From NCBI GenBank assembly GCA_963556495.2, contig OY747702.1:2051001-2115000 (forward strand): a stretch of DNA of 64,000 nt, in the 5' to 3' direction. Shown in pieces: positions 51,528 to 63,519 of the stretch (within the stretch, counting starts at the first letter, position 1; each line of letters opens with the position of its first letter). The DNA comes from Valencia hispanica. Taxonomy: Eukaryota; Chordata; Actinopteri; Cyprinodontiformes; Valenciidae. The notes under the pieces are model-generated. The model was not told where the DNA came from and searched no databases. It was given only the letters and a program-made list of their open reading frames with translations. The position numbers were made by a program, and so were the translations under genes.

Positions 51528-52913
51528 GTAATGTGCACCTCGAGGCATTCAGAAGTTTTCTGGACAAAGTGGAACAGATCCGACCTCAGGCTGGTGTTTG
51601 GGCTCCAAAAGACAGATCTCAGCAGCAGGAGCTATATCCAGGAAGTGGCCTCTTGTTGTCCTCGACTCACCTGGCTGCAATCCATGCAGCCGCAAAGAAG
51701 GACTGCCTTCGCTTGTTCCATTTTCTTTTTGATGAATTCTTTACGGCAGAGGAGTGCCAGAATGCTGTGGTATTTGGGAAACATGGAAAGGTGCCAGATG
51801 GGAAGAGAGTCCTGGACAAGTTAAAAGTCAATGCAATTCTAAGTAAGTATATTGCTCATTTGGTTGTTAACAATTTGTGGAAAAAGTTGTGGAAATTCAT
51901 AGGTAAAAAATGTGTGGGAACCCAATAAGAGGTGTTGGATCCCCATATGTCACATAGCTACGTTTAATGTTATGATTGTTTCAGTGTCCTCACAGTTTTG
52001 CTGCCTTTACTTATGTGTGAACCATAGAGATATTACAATGTGAACTTTGTCATATCAGGATGAAAAACTTTGTTAAAGGACAAGTTCGATATTTTACACT
52101 TAAAGCCCTGTTTTCAGATTGTTAATGATGAAATAGAACGATTTTAATTAAAATTTGGACACATGCTGCTGGAACGAACTCTACGGTTTCTGTGGTAGCA
52201 CCCCCCCACCTCCACAATGGCTGCATAGGTGCACTGGAACAATCCTTCCTAAAACATATTAAACTTTCGTTTACAAAGACGTGAAACTCATCGAGTGGTC
52301 GGGGGTGTTCACTGATATGTTCACACAGAAATCGCTGCAAAAGATGCTTTACAATAGGTGTTTTACCATTCGTTGTAAAACTGTGGATCTATTTTTCCAA
52401 ACACCTCACACCCGTACATTCTTACGCTGAGAGCTTGAAAAATAGACACTCTTCTTCTCTGTCAAATACATACCTGTCAAGTATACCGTTTTGGCCGAGA
52501 AACTACCGTATTTTTCCCCTCTTTCCCACTGTCTTGTACTGATCTACATAGCATTTGTTTGTGCTCTGTTATTTTACATTTTGTAACGCCTTGTTGTTTT
52601 AATAAAGTTTTGCTACTAGAGAAACCGAAAGGCCAGCTGCATGTGTCCAAATTTGAATGAAAATAATTCTATTTCATCATAAACTGAAAATCTGAAAAAA
52701 GGGTTTTAAGTGTAAAATACCCAACTTGCCCTTTAATACTGTTGTGGTAACTGCTGTTACTCAGTGCAGTCTGTAATTTGTGCTTTATTTTCTTTTATTC
52801 TTGCAGCTTACGTCATGCGCTGTAGTACACTGGATGGTTGGGCACCGGTTGAGAAAAGTAAGGTAAAAAAAGCCTTCATAAACAAATGCCGTATCCGGGC
52901 CACAACACTGTGA
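51528..52913 (+). CDS. BEN-domain protein, last two exons
   Basis: Exon 51528-51842 opens after an acceptor (CACAG) and ends at a consensus donor (A|GTAAGT). Exon 52807-52913 follows a TTCTTGCAG acceptor. The phase fits (A|CT encodes Thr), giving ~140 residues ending at TGA 52911-52913. The pattern ELYPGSGLLLSSTHLAAIH, CLRLFHFLFDEFFT, LDKLKVNAIL and, across the intron, WAPVEKSKVKKAFINKCR matches a C-terminal BEN domain, a fold found in DNA-binding chromatin regulators, so a nuclear role is inferred. AATAAA lies at 53214-53219. Upstream exons were not found. A mobile-element origin is possible but no transposon signature accompanies it. Confidence 0.7.
52077..52733. mobile_element. MITE with TTAA target sites, in the BEN gene intron
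   Basis: Imperfect ~95-bp terminal inverted repeats (AGGACAAGTTCGATATTTTA at the left, its near complement ending CCCAACTTGCCCT at the right) lie between TTAA tetranucleotides (52073-52076 and 52734-52737). A TTAA duplication fits piggyBac-type mobilisation. There is no transposase frame. It occupies two thirds of the 964-bp intron without touching splice sites. Confidence 0.78.
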
Positions 52914-53213
52914 ATATTGGATGGGGCACACTGAGAGACATTGTTGAAATTACCATGTTCACAAAAAGTTCTTGTTTTCAAACGATATATGTTGGCTTCA
53001 GAGACTCAAGTTTATTGTTGTGAATTATTGTAAACCTGGGCTGCCACTGCTCATAACATTGTTAAAATTGTTACTGTTTAAAAAAAAAGAATTTTACCCA
53101 AAAAAAGGCAATTTAGTTCATATTTTGTAAAGACCATGTTTAAACAGTTTGTGCTGTCTTTAAAATGTCTTTAACTTTGTTAATGTTATTGTCAAATAAC
53201 TGCTCTGTTGGAT

Positions 53214-53219
53214 TTAAAT
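53214..53219 (+). terminator. Polyadenylation signal of the BEN-domain gene
   Basis: AATAAA about 300 bases after the stop codon, in an AT-rich 3' UTR. It is the first such hexamer downstream on this strand that I noticed. Confidence 0.6.
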
Positions 53220-53239
53220 AAAAATTCAGATTCAAATTT

Positions 53240-54013
53240 CTTTATTTCTTTATTACATCAGCTCATCTGCCATTTGCTATAGATTTTTAAAGCCTGATGG
53301 CTGGGGATAGATCTTCTGTTTGTCCTGCAGTGTAGAGAGAGTTGCGTCCACTATCATTGGTCCATCAAGATGTTATGAAGTGGATGATCTGTGTTGTTTA
53401 GAATGGTGAATCTAGTCTGGTAAGAGTAAAAGGTCATATGATTGAAGTGTAATGATATTAGTACTTCATGTGCGTGCGTATGTGTTTGTGTGCATGAGAG
53501 GGAGGGTGAGTGAGAAACTCGGATATTGCTCCAAAGTAGCTCCAGTATTGCTCATTTTCTTTTTCAAAGGAGAAATAAAGGAGTCATTAAAAACACTGAA
53601 TCGAGATTAGCAAGGCATCTCCTTTTAGTCTCAGGTATGACTCCCTCTGATTATTCTGTCTCACCTATTGCTCCTAGTGAATTTTAGGAGAAACATATGA
53701 GAAACATTTCAGACAAGATAGAGATTAAAATGAGGCTTAGATGAGAATCTCAGATTTGTCTCCTGAGCTATAGAAAAGCAAGCTTTGAGCAGTAAAATTT
53801 TCCTCTGGGTAGCCGCAGAGAGGAAACAGCGGGCAAAAACGAGCGAGTCAAAAAAAGCCATTCCTTTCTACATCACCAGGAAAATTAGTCATCTTGGCTT
53901 GCGACCATTCACTGTAAGGCTTTGTTGATTTCGCGGCGTTGATTTCTCTGCTAGTGTGAGCTAACCATTAGCAACTCTGCTAGTAGAAGCTAAGCGTTAA
54001 CAACTCCACAACA
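53240..54013. other. No gene seen
   Basis: Unassigned AT-rich DNA; nothing recognised. Confidence 0.45.
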
Positions 54014-54133
54014 TGGCGGAACATATTTGGGCTTGTGTTATTTGTGGACACAGCACATCAACGTTGCATTGTTTCAACCAAGAAAGTGCAACTGAGGTAG
54101 AAACAGTTAGAATTTGTCTTTGGAACACCACCA
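54014..54133 (+). other. Possible short coding exon with a Cys/His motif
   Basis: The frame starts ATGGCGGAACATATTTGGG, a good Kozak-like context (ACAACATGG), and encodes WACVICGHSTSTLHCF, a CX2C...H...HC arrangement. It runs to a consensus donor (GAA|GTAAGT) at 54133. This could be the first exon of a zinc-binding protein or of a transposon gene. No acceptor-linked continuation was found downstream. Confidence 0.27.
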
Positions 54134-56849
54134 GTGAAGTAAGTTAAGTCAGTTATTTGTTTGAAGGCAGCATAAGAGTCGCATTGCCAATCATATGCTG
54201 ATAACTGAGTAAGAATCATAATCCTGGCATTTCCCCCCACCCACTTCTCCAACAAAGTGCAACCTCCTGAAACAGGAGCGATGATTTTTTTCCACAGAAA
54301 ATGATTTAAAAGGCATTCATTCATATTAGAGACTAGGTTCAGAACAACCAATTTTGTGCTAGCTAACGTTAAATTAGCTATTAGCTACAGCAAACTTATT
54401 GGAAAAAAAAGAGGGAATAAGACCTTTAAAGCACATTAGCTGACAAAACAGAAACCCTTTAGTCACTCAGCGCTCATTTTGAGGGAATATTGTGCATAAA
54501 ATACCCAAAGTTTGGCACTGAAAAACCCAGTGTAAATCTTTAATTCACCACCATGGGTGAGTCATGTTGCCTTCATGTTTTTTACGTTAATAACAGTACT
54601 GTTCAGTTCAAACTTTTCAAAACTATCAACTCCACTCATCTATAGTGCTGGGCACTTCACATTGCAACTTCATATCCAGATTAATTCAATTCAGTCTGGA
54701 ACAGTGAGGTTTAAATTCAAATCCTGTCTAGTTTTAATACATTACAGTAAGTTTCATTTGTTTCAATTATGTTGGAGAATGTTTGGACACATATTTACAA
54801 TGTATGTATGTGAATTTCTTGCCATGCTGGAAGCGTTTTAGGATCCTAAGTGGGCCATCAGAGATTGTGGTAGCTCCAGCTTTTTATATAGAATGATGGA
54901 ATATTGATGCCATTTCTTTCACTATATCAAGGCTGAAAGTGATGGTTGATGTGTGTCAAATGTTTACATATTAAAATTAGGTTTTTCAAATTTGCCACAG
55001 TTCAGCTATGTTAGACATGAAGATCTGTTTTGATAGTCTATTTCACTGTATTTTTGCTACATCTGTAAGAATTAATTCTTCAATTGTTTAGGTATGATCA
55101 GTTTTTAAGGTTTATTACTAACTGATCATTTTAAAATCATACAACATGAGTTACTCCGTCCGACCAGAGTTTTCCTTTATTCTCTGGTGCTAAGCTAAAG
55201 CAGAGTAGCTATGAGCTCCGCACACTCGATCTGATTAGGGTGGCCTGCTTTTGCAGACCACCAGCGCTTCATAAACAATAAAGATTGCTACCTACGATAT
55301 ACAAAATACAGATCAGTTTTAAAACAGATAGTTTAAACACCAAAAACTAATCGTATAAGTTGTTTTTGAAACCGCCTTCTTAGTATGTCAAAATACTAAA
55401 TTAGATCAATCACTCCGGTGACCGATCACAAAAATATAATCAACGAAACGAAACATTACTTCCTCCAAATAATGTTTTTTTTTGTCTTCAGGTCCGCTTT
55501 GCATTGTGAATTGGTGGCTTGAAAACAAACCAAAGGTACTAATTAGTCTTAAACTAATTACAATTAGTTTAAACCAACTTAACTACACTCCTAAAACTCT
55601 TCAATACAAGCCTTGTTCTTTAGGCATAAATATTCATACTGAACTGTGAGATCACAATCAATTTATTGGTTGTTGTTTCTACTTCTTTGCATATCTGTCC
55701 ATTTTACGGTTTTACTTTTGGTAGTTAGTGTTATTAGACAGTCTTCTTATACTTAGTAGTTTAGATGTGTTTTACTAGCTTAGTGAGTTTGTTGATTAAA
55801 GCATTTCATCTGAAAGTTAAATTATTTTTGTTATAAACTGTATAAACTGTTGTATTTTGGAAGTCATTGTTTGTTATTGTTCCAAATACATATGTAGTAA
55901 CTTTCTGCTCAAAGGGACGCCAAGAACTTATTCCTTCATCTATTGTTTAATTATCTCAGCCTTATCAGGCAGGCAATCATAGCATTAACTGAGACTGAAC
56001 TATTATTATTATTATTAATTTCCTTGCATCCCAGATGGTGCCCCAAACTTGTTAATTTTTACATAAAATTATTAATCTTATTAATAATTGCCCTAAGCAA
56101 TTATTCATAGCCAAAACCTACCTATTTGTGTGACAAAACTGCAATGTATTCAATCTTAGCCACATAATGTTTGAGTTCATTCAAAATGTCCATCAAATGT
56201 TGTGCATTTTGACAAGACCAAGCTGTGACAGTTAGTCTATTATTATTCTTTCCTTCCTGTTTAATTACCAAGCCATTTGAGGAGAGGTAGTCTTTCACTT
56301 CGTAGGTTTAATTATCTTTATTGGCAGCTGCCACTAGCTATCCTGAAAGCTGTCAAGCAGAAAACAGTGAAGGCTTAACTTCTACTTTTATCCACTGCGG
56401 TCCCACTCTAGCCTCACTGTTTCACTCTGGGTCTCTTTTAATGAAAAACTGGCAAGATGCAGTAAACACATTGTCAACGAAAAACACTCTCCAGCTGTCA
56501 CTCAACCTCTGCTTCCTTCCATTGTGCTCATTCATTCTCTCCTGCTGTTTCTTTCTCTCTCTCTCATCCATTCTAGATTTGAAGCAGCAACAGTAGTATT
56601 CACATCTTTATAGTGCAATGTTTAGACAGATGCCTCTGGCTCATACAGAGCAGAAACATTGTTCCACTGTGAGTTGAGATAAAATATGCCTTAGTATGCT
56701 AAATGGAGTTAAAGGTTGTGTACCTACAACATGAAGTACATACTGCAGTCACACAGAAATGGTCAAATTGTATACCTTAAACACGGCCTCTGTGCTTTTA
56801 AGAACAAGCAAAGGGTGCTACATATCATGAAATAGGTAAAAAACGTTTT
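54134..56849. other. No gene seen
   Basis: 2.7 kb of AT-rich unassigned DNA. ORFs at 54557-54841 and 56321-56596 have low-complexity or hydrophobic composition without family motifs. A (TTA)n run lies near 56003-56018. Confidence 0.45.
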
Positions 56850-57250
56850 ATGAATGGGGCCGACCGCTTGTAGGAATTCGTCCTGGTGGGTTGCCGGTTC
56901 AAATCCCCACTCCGTTGGTCGTGGTGTCATTGGGCAAGAGACTTCACCTGCCTTCCCTGCTGGTTGTGGTCAGAGAGTGGTGTCTGTATCCAGCCGCCTC
57001 GTCTCTGTCAGTGTGCCCCAGGTCAGCTGGGCCTGAGCATACAAATATGCAGCCTCGTTACAAAGTGTTGGCCACATTCATTACTGTATCAACAGTATGA
57101 TAATATGAAATATATCTACAGCTTGGGTGGGGGTGAGCTCATTTTGGTTGAATCCTTATCATATTACATTAAGTATCTGAAAAATATGAAAACCTGTCTC
57201 ACCTGCCCCCCAGGCTGTATATATTTATGCAAAAAAAAAGAAAAAAGAAA
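56850..57250 (+). mobile_element. tRNA-derived SINE
   Basis: GGTTGCCGGTTCAAATCCCC contains a good Pol III B box (GGTTCAAATCC, 56896-56906). The body, with TTGGGCAAGAGACTTCACC and CTCTGTCAGTGTGCCCCAGG followed by TCAGCTGGG, is a widespread teleost SINE core. An A-rich tail lies at 57224-57250. No convincing A box remains. The ORFs across it are incidental. Confidence 0.7.
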
Positions 57251-57308
57251 GAAATCGGCTGGTAAGAAACAAGAAAAAACTAGTCACAAAACATATGATA
57301 CATAAAAA

Positions 57309-57480
57309 CTAGTGCTGTCCTGAGATTAAAGAAATTTTGAGATTAATTAATTATGATCTGTAATTAATTAATCTGTTTTTTAATCTCACCTAATTGCTGA
57401 GAAAAGACGTAATTTTGAGGTATTTTCTTTTAAATTCATTACATTATTGTGGTAGAACAAAAGTTTGATACATGTAATTA
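57309..57480. mobile_element. DNA-transposon-like fragment
   Basis: CTAGTGCTGTCCTGAGATTAA followed by repeated ATTAATTAAT resembles the ends of common hAT-type repeats (AGTGCTGTC...GATTAA). Only one end is seen. Confidence 0.35.
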
Positions 57481-57559
57481 AAAAAACTGTCTTTATTAAG
57501 TAATTTATTGTATTTAACCCCATTGAAATTTGCTAGATTTGCCGCTAGTTTGTTTTTTG

Positions 57560-57865
57560 AGACCAATCGGAGGTCACTAAAATTAGTCTTGCTTCAGTGT
57601 GTAAGTTTGCCAAAACAATGTCCAATGTAATCTTTTCTGGTCCCCTGCCTGATCGGACCAGTGACGACATGTTTAGCCGCATGCTGTCATTCCATCAATG
57701 GTTGTCTAGGTGGTGTCCTGCAAACGATGTGGGCTACATTGATAACTGGAGAACATTTTGGGGAAACCTGTTCTGATCCAGAGAGACGGCATCCATCCCA
57801 CTTCGGATGGAGCAGCTCTCATTTCTAGGAATATGGTCGAATTTATTAGTCCTCCAAAACACTGA
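57560..57865 (+). pseudogene. L2 ORF1 C-terminal part, SGNH esterase-like
   Basis: The frame reads CKFAKTMSNVIFSGPLPDRT, FSRMLSFHQWLSRWCPAND and VGYIDNWRTFWGN. After a one-base shift near 57768 it continues VLIQRDGIHPTSDGAALISR and ends at TGA 57863-57865. The D-G-I-H-P motif with upstream GPLP and DNW is the C-terminal block of the SGNH/GDSL esterase domain carried by ORF1 of several CR1/L2 LINEs. There it may act on lipids or aid RNP assembly; the exact role is unsettled. The N-terminal block with the Ser nucleophile is not present. Confidence 0.68.
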
Positions 57866-57958
57866 CAACCCAGGGTCCAGACCAGGAAGCAGAGTCGTAG
57901 TTTAACCCACCTCTCTGCTGCTTCTGTACTGTTACCCACCCATTACCCTATAGAAACA

Positions 57959-60885
57959 GTGTCTTTCCCACGGCCAAAATTAAATGGATTAAAAGTTAAG
58001 CCAACAAAAGCAAATTTTGGAAATCTCATAAAAATAAATACAACTTTGACTGAACAGAAAAATAAATCTATTAAATGTGGTTTATTAAACATAAGATCTC
58101 TCACCTCAAAGACTTTGTTAGTAAATGACTTGACTTGTGATAATCACATTGATTTCCTTTGTCTCACAGAAACCTGGTTGCAGCAGGAGGATTATGTCAG
58201 TATAAATGAGTCAACTCCTTCCAGTCATTTAAATTTTCACATTCCTAGAAATACTGGGCGAGGGGGAGGAGTTGCAACCATTTTCCGTTCTGATCTACTA
58301 ATTAGTCCCAGACCAATTGATAGCTACAGTTCTTTTGAACATCTAACCCTTAATTTTCCTCATCCAAGTTGCAAAACATTAAGACCATTTTTGTTTGTGG
58401 TTTTGTATCGTCCACCAGCCCCTTACTCTCAATTCTTGGATCAGATCTCACATTTTTTATCTGATTTAGTATCAAATACTGATAGGGTTATTATAGTGGG
58501 GGACTTTAATACTCATGTGGATACTGAAAGTGATAGCCTAAATGCAGCCTTTAATGCTATTTTAGACTCAATTGGCTTTACTCAAAAAGTACAGGGATCG
58601 ACCCACTCGGGCTAACACACTTTGGACCTTGTATTGACATACGGTATTGAGTGTGAGGAAATAACAGTCCACCCACATAACCCGGTCCTGTCTGACCACT
58701 TCTTGATAACTTTTGAATTTACTTTAACTGACCATTTTAAATCTGAAAGAAAATTTCATTATGGTAGAGCTTTATCAGACAATGCTGTAACACTTTTTAA
58801 AGAATCTGTTCCATTCTTACTTTCCTCAGTGTCTCAGGGTAACACAGTGGATGGCAGCAATTCTATCTCTAACCCTTCAGAAATTGATGATCTGGTTCAC
58901 AGCGTTACGTCCTCATTGCGTTTGGCATTAGATAGTGTAGCCCCCTTAAAAAAGAAAGTGGCTAACCATTGGAGGCTGACTCCTTGGTTCAACGCAGAGT
59001 TGCGTACTTTAAAGCAGAATACTAGGAAGTTGGAGAGGAAATGGCGCTCTACACACCTAGAGGATTCCTATTTAACCTGGAATAACAGTCTACTGCTGTA
59101 TAAAAAGACCCTTCGACAAGCTAGAACAGCATATTTTTTATCATCAATAGAGGCGAATAACAACAATCCTAGGTTTCTTTTTAGTACAGTTGCCAAACTT
59201 ACACAGAGTCATAGCTCTGTTGAGCCAACTATTCCCCCAGCTCTTAGCAGTGATGATTTTATGGGATTCTTCGTAAATAAAATTAATTCTATTAAAAATA
59301 AAATCATTGGCATCCTCCCAAACATGATTACTTCTTCCTCAGTAAATGAGGCAGTATTGGAAAGAACTGTAGGACCTCAGTTGTGCTTAGGCTGTTTTGA
59401 TTCTGTCGAGCTTTCGGAATTATCAAAAATATTAGCCTCAGCTAAACCTTCAACTTGTATGTTGGACCCAATTCCAACCAAATTATTTAAAGAAGTGTTC
59501 CATTTGGTTCCTGGCCCCATTTTGGATATGATGAATCTATCCTTAGTAAACGGATACGTACCACAGGAATTTAAAATAGCTGTAATTAAACCTTTACTCA
59601 AGAAACCTTCCCTTCCCTTGATCAAGATGACTTAGTGAATTACAGACCTATATCTAACCTTCCTTTCTTATCCAAAGTCCTTGAGAAAATTGTTGCTAAT
59701 CAAGTCTGTGAGCATCTAAACAGTAACGAGCTGTTTGAAGAGTTTCAGTCAGGTTTTAGAGCTCATCATAGCACTGAAACAGCACTGGTGAAGGTTACTA
59801 ATGATATTCTCATGGCCTCAGATAATGGACTTGTGTCTGTTCTGGTTTTGTTAGATCTCAGTGCTGCTTTTGACACAGTCGATCATAATATTCTCCTAGA
59901 AAGGCTTGGACATGTTGCAGGGATAAAAGGAATAGCACTCAGCCGGTTTAAATCATATTTGTCTGATAGATTCCAGTTTGTTCATCATAATGATAAATCT
60001 TCTTCACTCTCAAGGGTTACTTGTGGAGTTCCACAGGGTTCTGTGCTTGGACCAATTCTGTTCACCATATATATGCTCCCAATTGGTAGAATCATTAGAC
60101 AGCATGGGATAAATTTCCACAGCTATGCAGATGATACACAACTATATTTATCCATAAATCCTGATGAACCCAGTCAGTTAGGTAGATTACAGGCATGTCT
60201 GGAAGACATAAAAACATGGATGACCCTAAACTATTTGCTTTTAAATTCTGACAAAACAGAAGTTGCTGTCTTTGGACCAGAAGTTCTTAAACAGAAACTG
60301 ATTAGTCAATCACTTCATCTGGATGGCATTAAATTAGCCCCCAGTAATAACGTAAAGAACCTCGGCGTTATTTTTGACCAAGACTTGACATTTAAATCCC
60401 ATATTAAACAGGTTTCTAGGATTTCTTTCTTTCACCTCCGGAATATTGCTAAAATTAGAAACATCCTGTCCAGGAGTGATGCTGAGAAACTAGTCCATGC
60501 ATTTGTTACCTCAAGGCTGGACTACTGCAATTCTTTACTATCAGGAAGTCCACAAAATGCCATTAAAAGCCTTTAGTTGATCCAAAATGCTGCAGCAAGA
60601 GTTCTGATGAATATTAAAAAGAGAGATCACATTTCTCCTGTTTTAGCTTCCCTTCATTGGCTCCCTGTTAAATCCAGAATAGAATTTAAGATCCTTCTTC
60701 TTACATACAAAGCCCTTAAAAATCAAGCTCCATCATACATCAGAGATCTAATTGTTCCATATGTTCCTAACAGAGCCCTTCGCTCTCAGACTGCAGGTTT
60801 ACTAGGATCTCTAAAAGTAGAATGGGAGGCAGATCTTTTAGTTATCAGGCTCCTCTCCTGTGGAAGACACTCTGTTTACTTTTAA
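57959..60885 (+). pseudogene. L2 ORF2: endonuclease and reverse transcriptase, broken
   Basis: Endonuclease motifs [46 protein letters not shown] and LSDHFLITFEF lead into RT (LDLSAAFDTVDHNILLERL, GVPQGSVLGPILFTIY, SYADDTQLYL). Breaks, all visible against the sister copy at 30.4-33.75 kb: a TAA at 58616 (STHSGstop), a 5-bp duplication near 59610 that shifts frame, a TAG at 60574, and deletions of ~10 and ~27 bp near 60803 and 60865. Endonuclease and RT catalytic residues survive in each piece. Confidence 0.9.
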
Positions 60886-61640
60886 GGCCAGGCTTAAAAC
60901 TTTCCTTTTTGATAAAGCTTATAGTTAGAGTGGCTTAGGTCACCCTGAGCTATCTCTGTAGTTATGCTGCTATAGGCTTAGACTGCTGGAGGACAGACTT
61001 ACCAATTTTCTTCACTCTGCTACTTCCTTTGCTCCTACGACTCTCCAGTTGTATTACAGTACAATCTGTTATTTCGACTGTTAACTTTGTTTTCTCTCAG
61101 TGTTTTTCTCTCCATAGAAGATATACCTGGTCTGGTATCCTGCTTGGTTGCAATGCCCTGTTGGACTGGGGGCATCGACTGGGATGATCCTCCAAGTAAC
61201 TGAACATCCACTGTGTCCTGTTATCAACTTTTTACTAGTTCTCTTATATCAGATCTTCTGTTCCTTCTGTGTTTCTGCTCTGTCTTGTCAAACCCCCAGA
61301 CGGTCGTGGCAGATGGCCGCTCCTACTGAGTCTGGTTCTGTTGGAGGTTTCTTCCTGTTAAAGGGGAGTTTTTCCTCTCCACCGTCGCTACATGCTTGCT
61401 CAGTATGAGGGATTGCTGAAGGATTGCTGTGGTTGGAAAGTCTGCATCAAAGGGCCCAACCTCACGCCAATGACTGACGCAATCTGCTGGGATTCCTTAA
61501 ATAGGAAACTTTTTAACTGATTGGAATGTTTGTATAAATGTATTGAAATGACTTCTTGTTAAGTGCCTTGAGATGAAATCTGTTGTGAATTGGCGCTATA
61601 TAAATAAAATGAATTGAAAAACTGAATTAAATAGAATTGT

Positions 61641-63519
61641 TAGAGGGATCTAAAAACTTGCCAAATATAGCAAACACTGTCGGCAACTCACCATTCCTCC
61701 TCACCTCGCCTTCCCCACCATGATGGAAGCCAGTCATCTTCTGATGAGTTTTACAGCCAACCGATGTTCACTTTAGGGTGTGGTTAACAACTCAAGCACA
61801 AGAAGTTCAGTGAATAAAACGGGTTTTATTTAAAGGGAACTCACATGCAGAAACTGTGAAATTAAAAAGCATCAAAGGCAGCTCTAAACAGATACGTTTT
61901 TATCTAACTAAAAAACACAAAATAAGTTTTTTAAGACTGTCCTTGTTCTGTCGTTTAAAAACTACACTCCAAAAAGTGTGTCAAAAAACAACACAGGTGG
62001 CTGTGTTAATAGCATTTTGAAAGATGTTGAGTAGATTTTGGCACACAATGTGTAATCCTCCTATCAATTGTTGACACAGTACACGTGTTATCTTATGTAG
62101 CTGAAGAACAGGCACAGGAAATTGTAAGATTTTAGGATAAAATAAACAGAAAAATCAAACATAAATTAAGCAATAAAAAAGAATGTATATCAATATGTGC
62201 ATCTAAATATATTAAAAGTTTAACACCAGCTTTTATTTGTTGTCCAACTACAAATGTTCTTTATTTAAAAACTGTTACTTCCGTCCATTAGTTTCACTCG
62301 ACTCTGGGACAGGATCACAATGAAGGATTCAGATTCTGTAAGTATAATTGTTAGAAAAACATGTTATTTCAACATTGTGTTATGATTAAAATGGTTGATT
62401 TACAGTTATAGTTGAAAAAATTATGGTGGATCAACACTGAAAGAATTAAACATTGAAAAAATGTAGTTGAATCATTTGAATCATCATCACGTTGTATTAT
62501 GGTTGGATTTCAGTGGTTGAATGGGAAACATTAAATCAATGTTGAATATATGTTGTCATACAGCGCACGTGAGGGGAGGAGGGGGGAGAGCGCAGCTCCC
62601 GGTGAGACCATTTGATGACAGGGATTTTCATAAATTAGAAACACAAAGAGCTCTGGAAAATTGATTGTGATATTTCTGTCATTTGTAAGTCTTTTGTGTG
62701 TAAAATAGGTTATGTGTGTATCCTGTAAGAAAAAACAAGAGAAAAACAAGCCTCGCCTATATGGACTGTGGAGTGGTACGTTCCAAAACTTCAGTTACCC
62801 AGTACCATTTTGACTGCTTCAACTTTCCTGGGTTCTTTCATCCACAGGGTAAGTTTTAGCTGAATCACGGTAAAACAAAAATACCTGAAGTTAATTAGGC
62901 AACTACATTGTTAAACGGTAGCTCTAAAATGGTAATCTTTTTTGTATAACGTCTCTGTAAGACCACATCTGCATCAATATAAGTAGCTAGCCAAATTTGT
63001 GCAAGTTAGCTAATCCTAGCTACAACAGTAATTTTTCTGTGAACATTTTGATAGAATTTGAACGTGAACTCGTTCACATTGTGTGAATTAAGCGCCACCG
63101 TTGTCTTCCAGTAAATTTTACAAGGTTAATATACGTTTCGGTTGTTACGGGAAGAAAATATCTTCCTCCTTCCATATGAATGAGGCTGAAGTCTGGATTG
63201 GCATTTTTCATATTTTATTACAGCCGAACAGTCAAACTCTCTCACACCCAGATCATCTCTGCCCTCTCTGCAAGCAGCTTCTGCCATCAGTCTATTAATA
63301 TTATGTCTTCATTGCAAGGTTAACCAAAACATTCCTCAGATTAGGAGTCACGCAGTTAGATCAGAGTAGGTGAAAGGCCTCTTCCCTGACTCTAATAATT
63401 ATGCCGTATTCCCCAGATGCCTTTACTAATAATTACTTAATCGATTATTTGACATAACCTTGAAATGTTTCTGTAACACAGTGCAATTCATAAATATTAA
63501 TGCAAACAAAATTGGCAAC
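61641..63519. other. No gene seen
   Basis: 1.9 kb of unassigned DNA. ATGAAGGATTCAGATTCTGTAAGT at 62321 looks like a tiny exon with a donor site, but there is nothing to support it. No other motif was found in either strand; the ORFs at 62531-62749 and 63101-63298 are unsupported. Confidence 0.45.

Larger units (their letters stand above)
57560..61640 (+). mobile_element. L2-like LINE, nearly full length
   Basis: It contains the end of ORF1 (SGNH esterase-like), all of ORF2 (endonuclease, RT, C-terminus) and the 3' UTR, ending with TTGGCGCTATATAAATAAA and an irregular GAATT tail. It is the most complete L2 in the window, but a stop, a 5-bp duplication, another stop and two small deletions break it. 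The 5' end of ORF1 and the promoter are missing. Confidence 0.9.

Noticed and set aside
56880..56920. tRNA gene
   Set aside because: Only a B box is convincing, and the following sequence is the body of a common teleost SINE.
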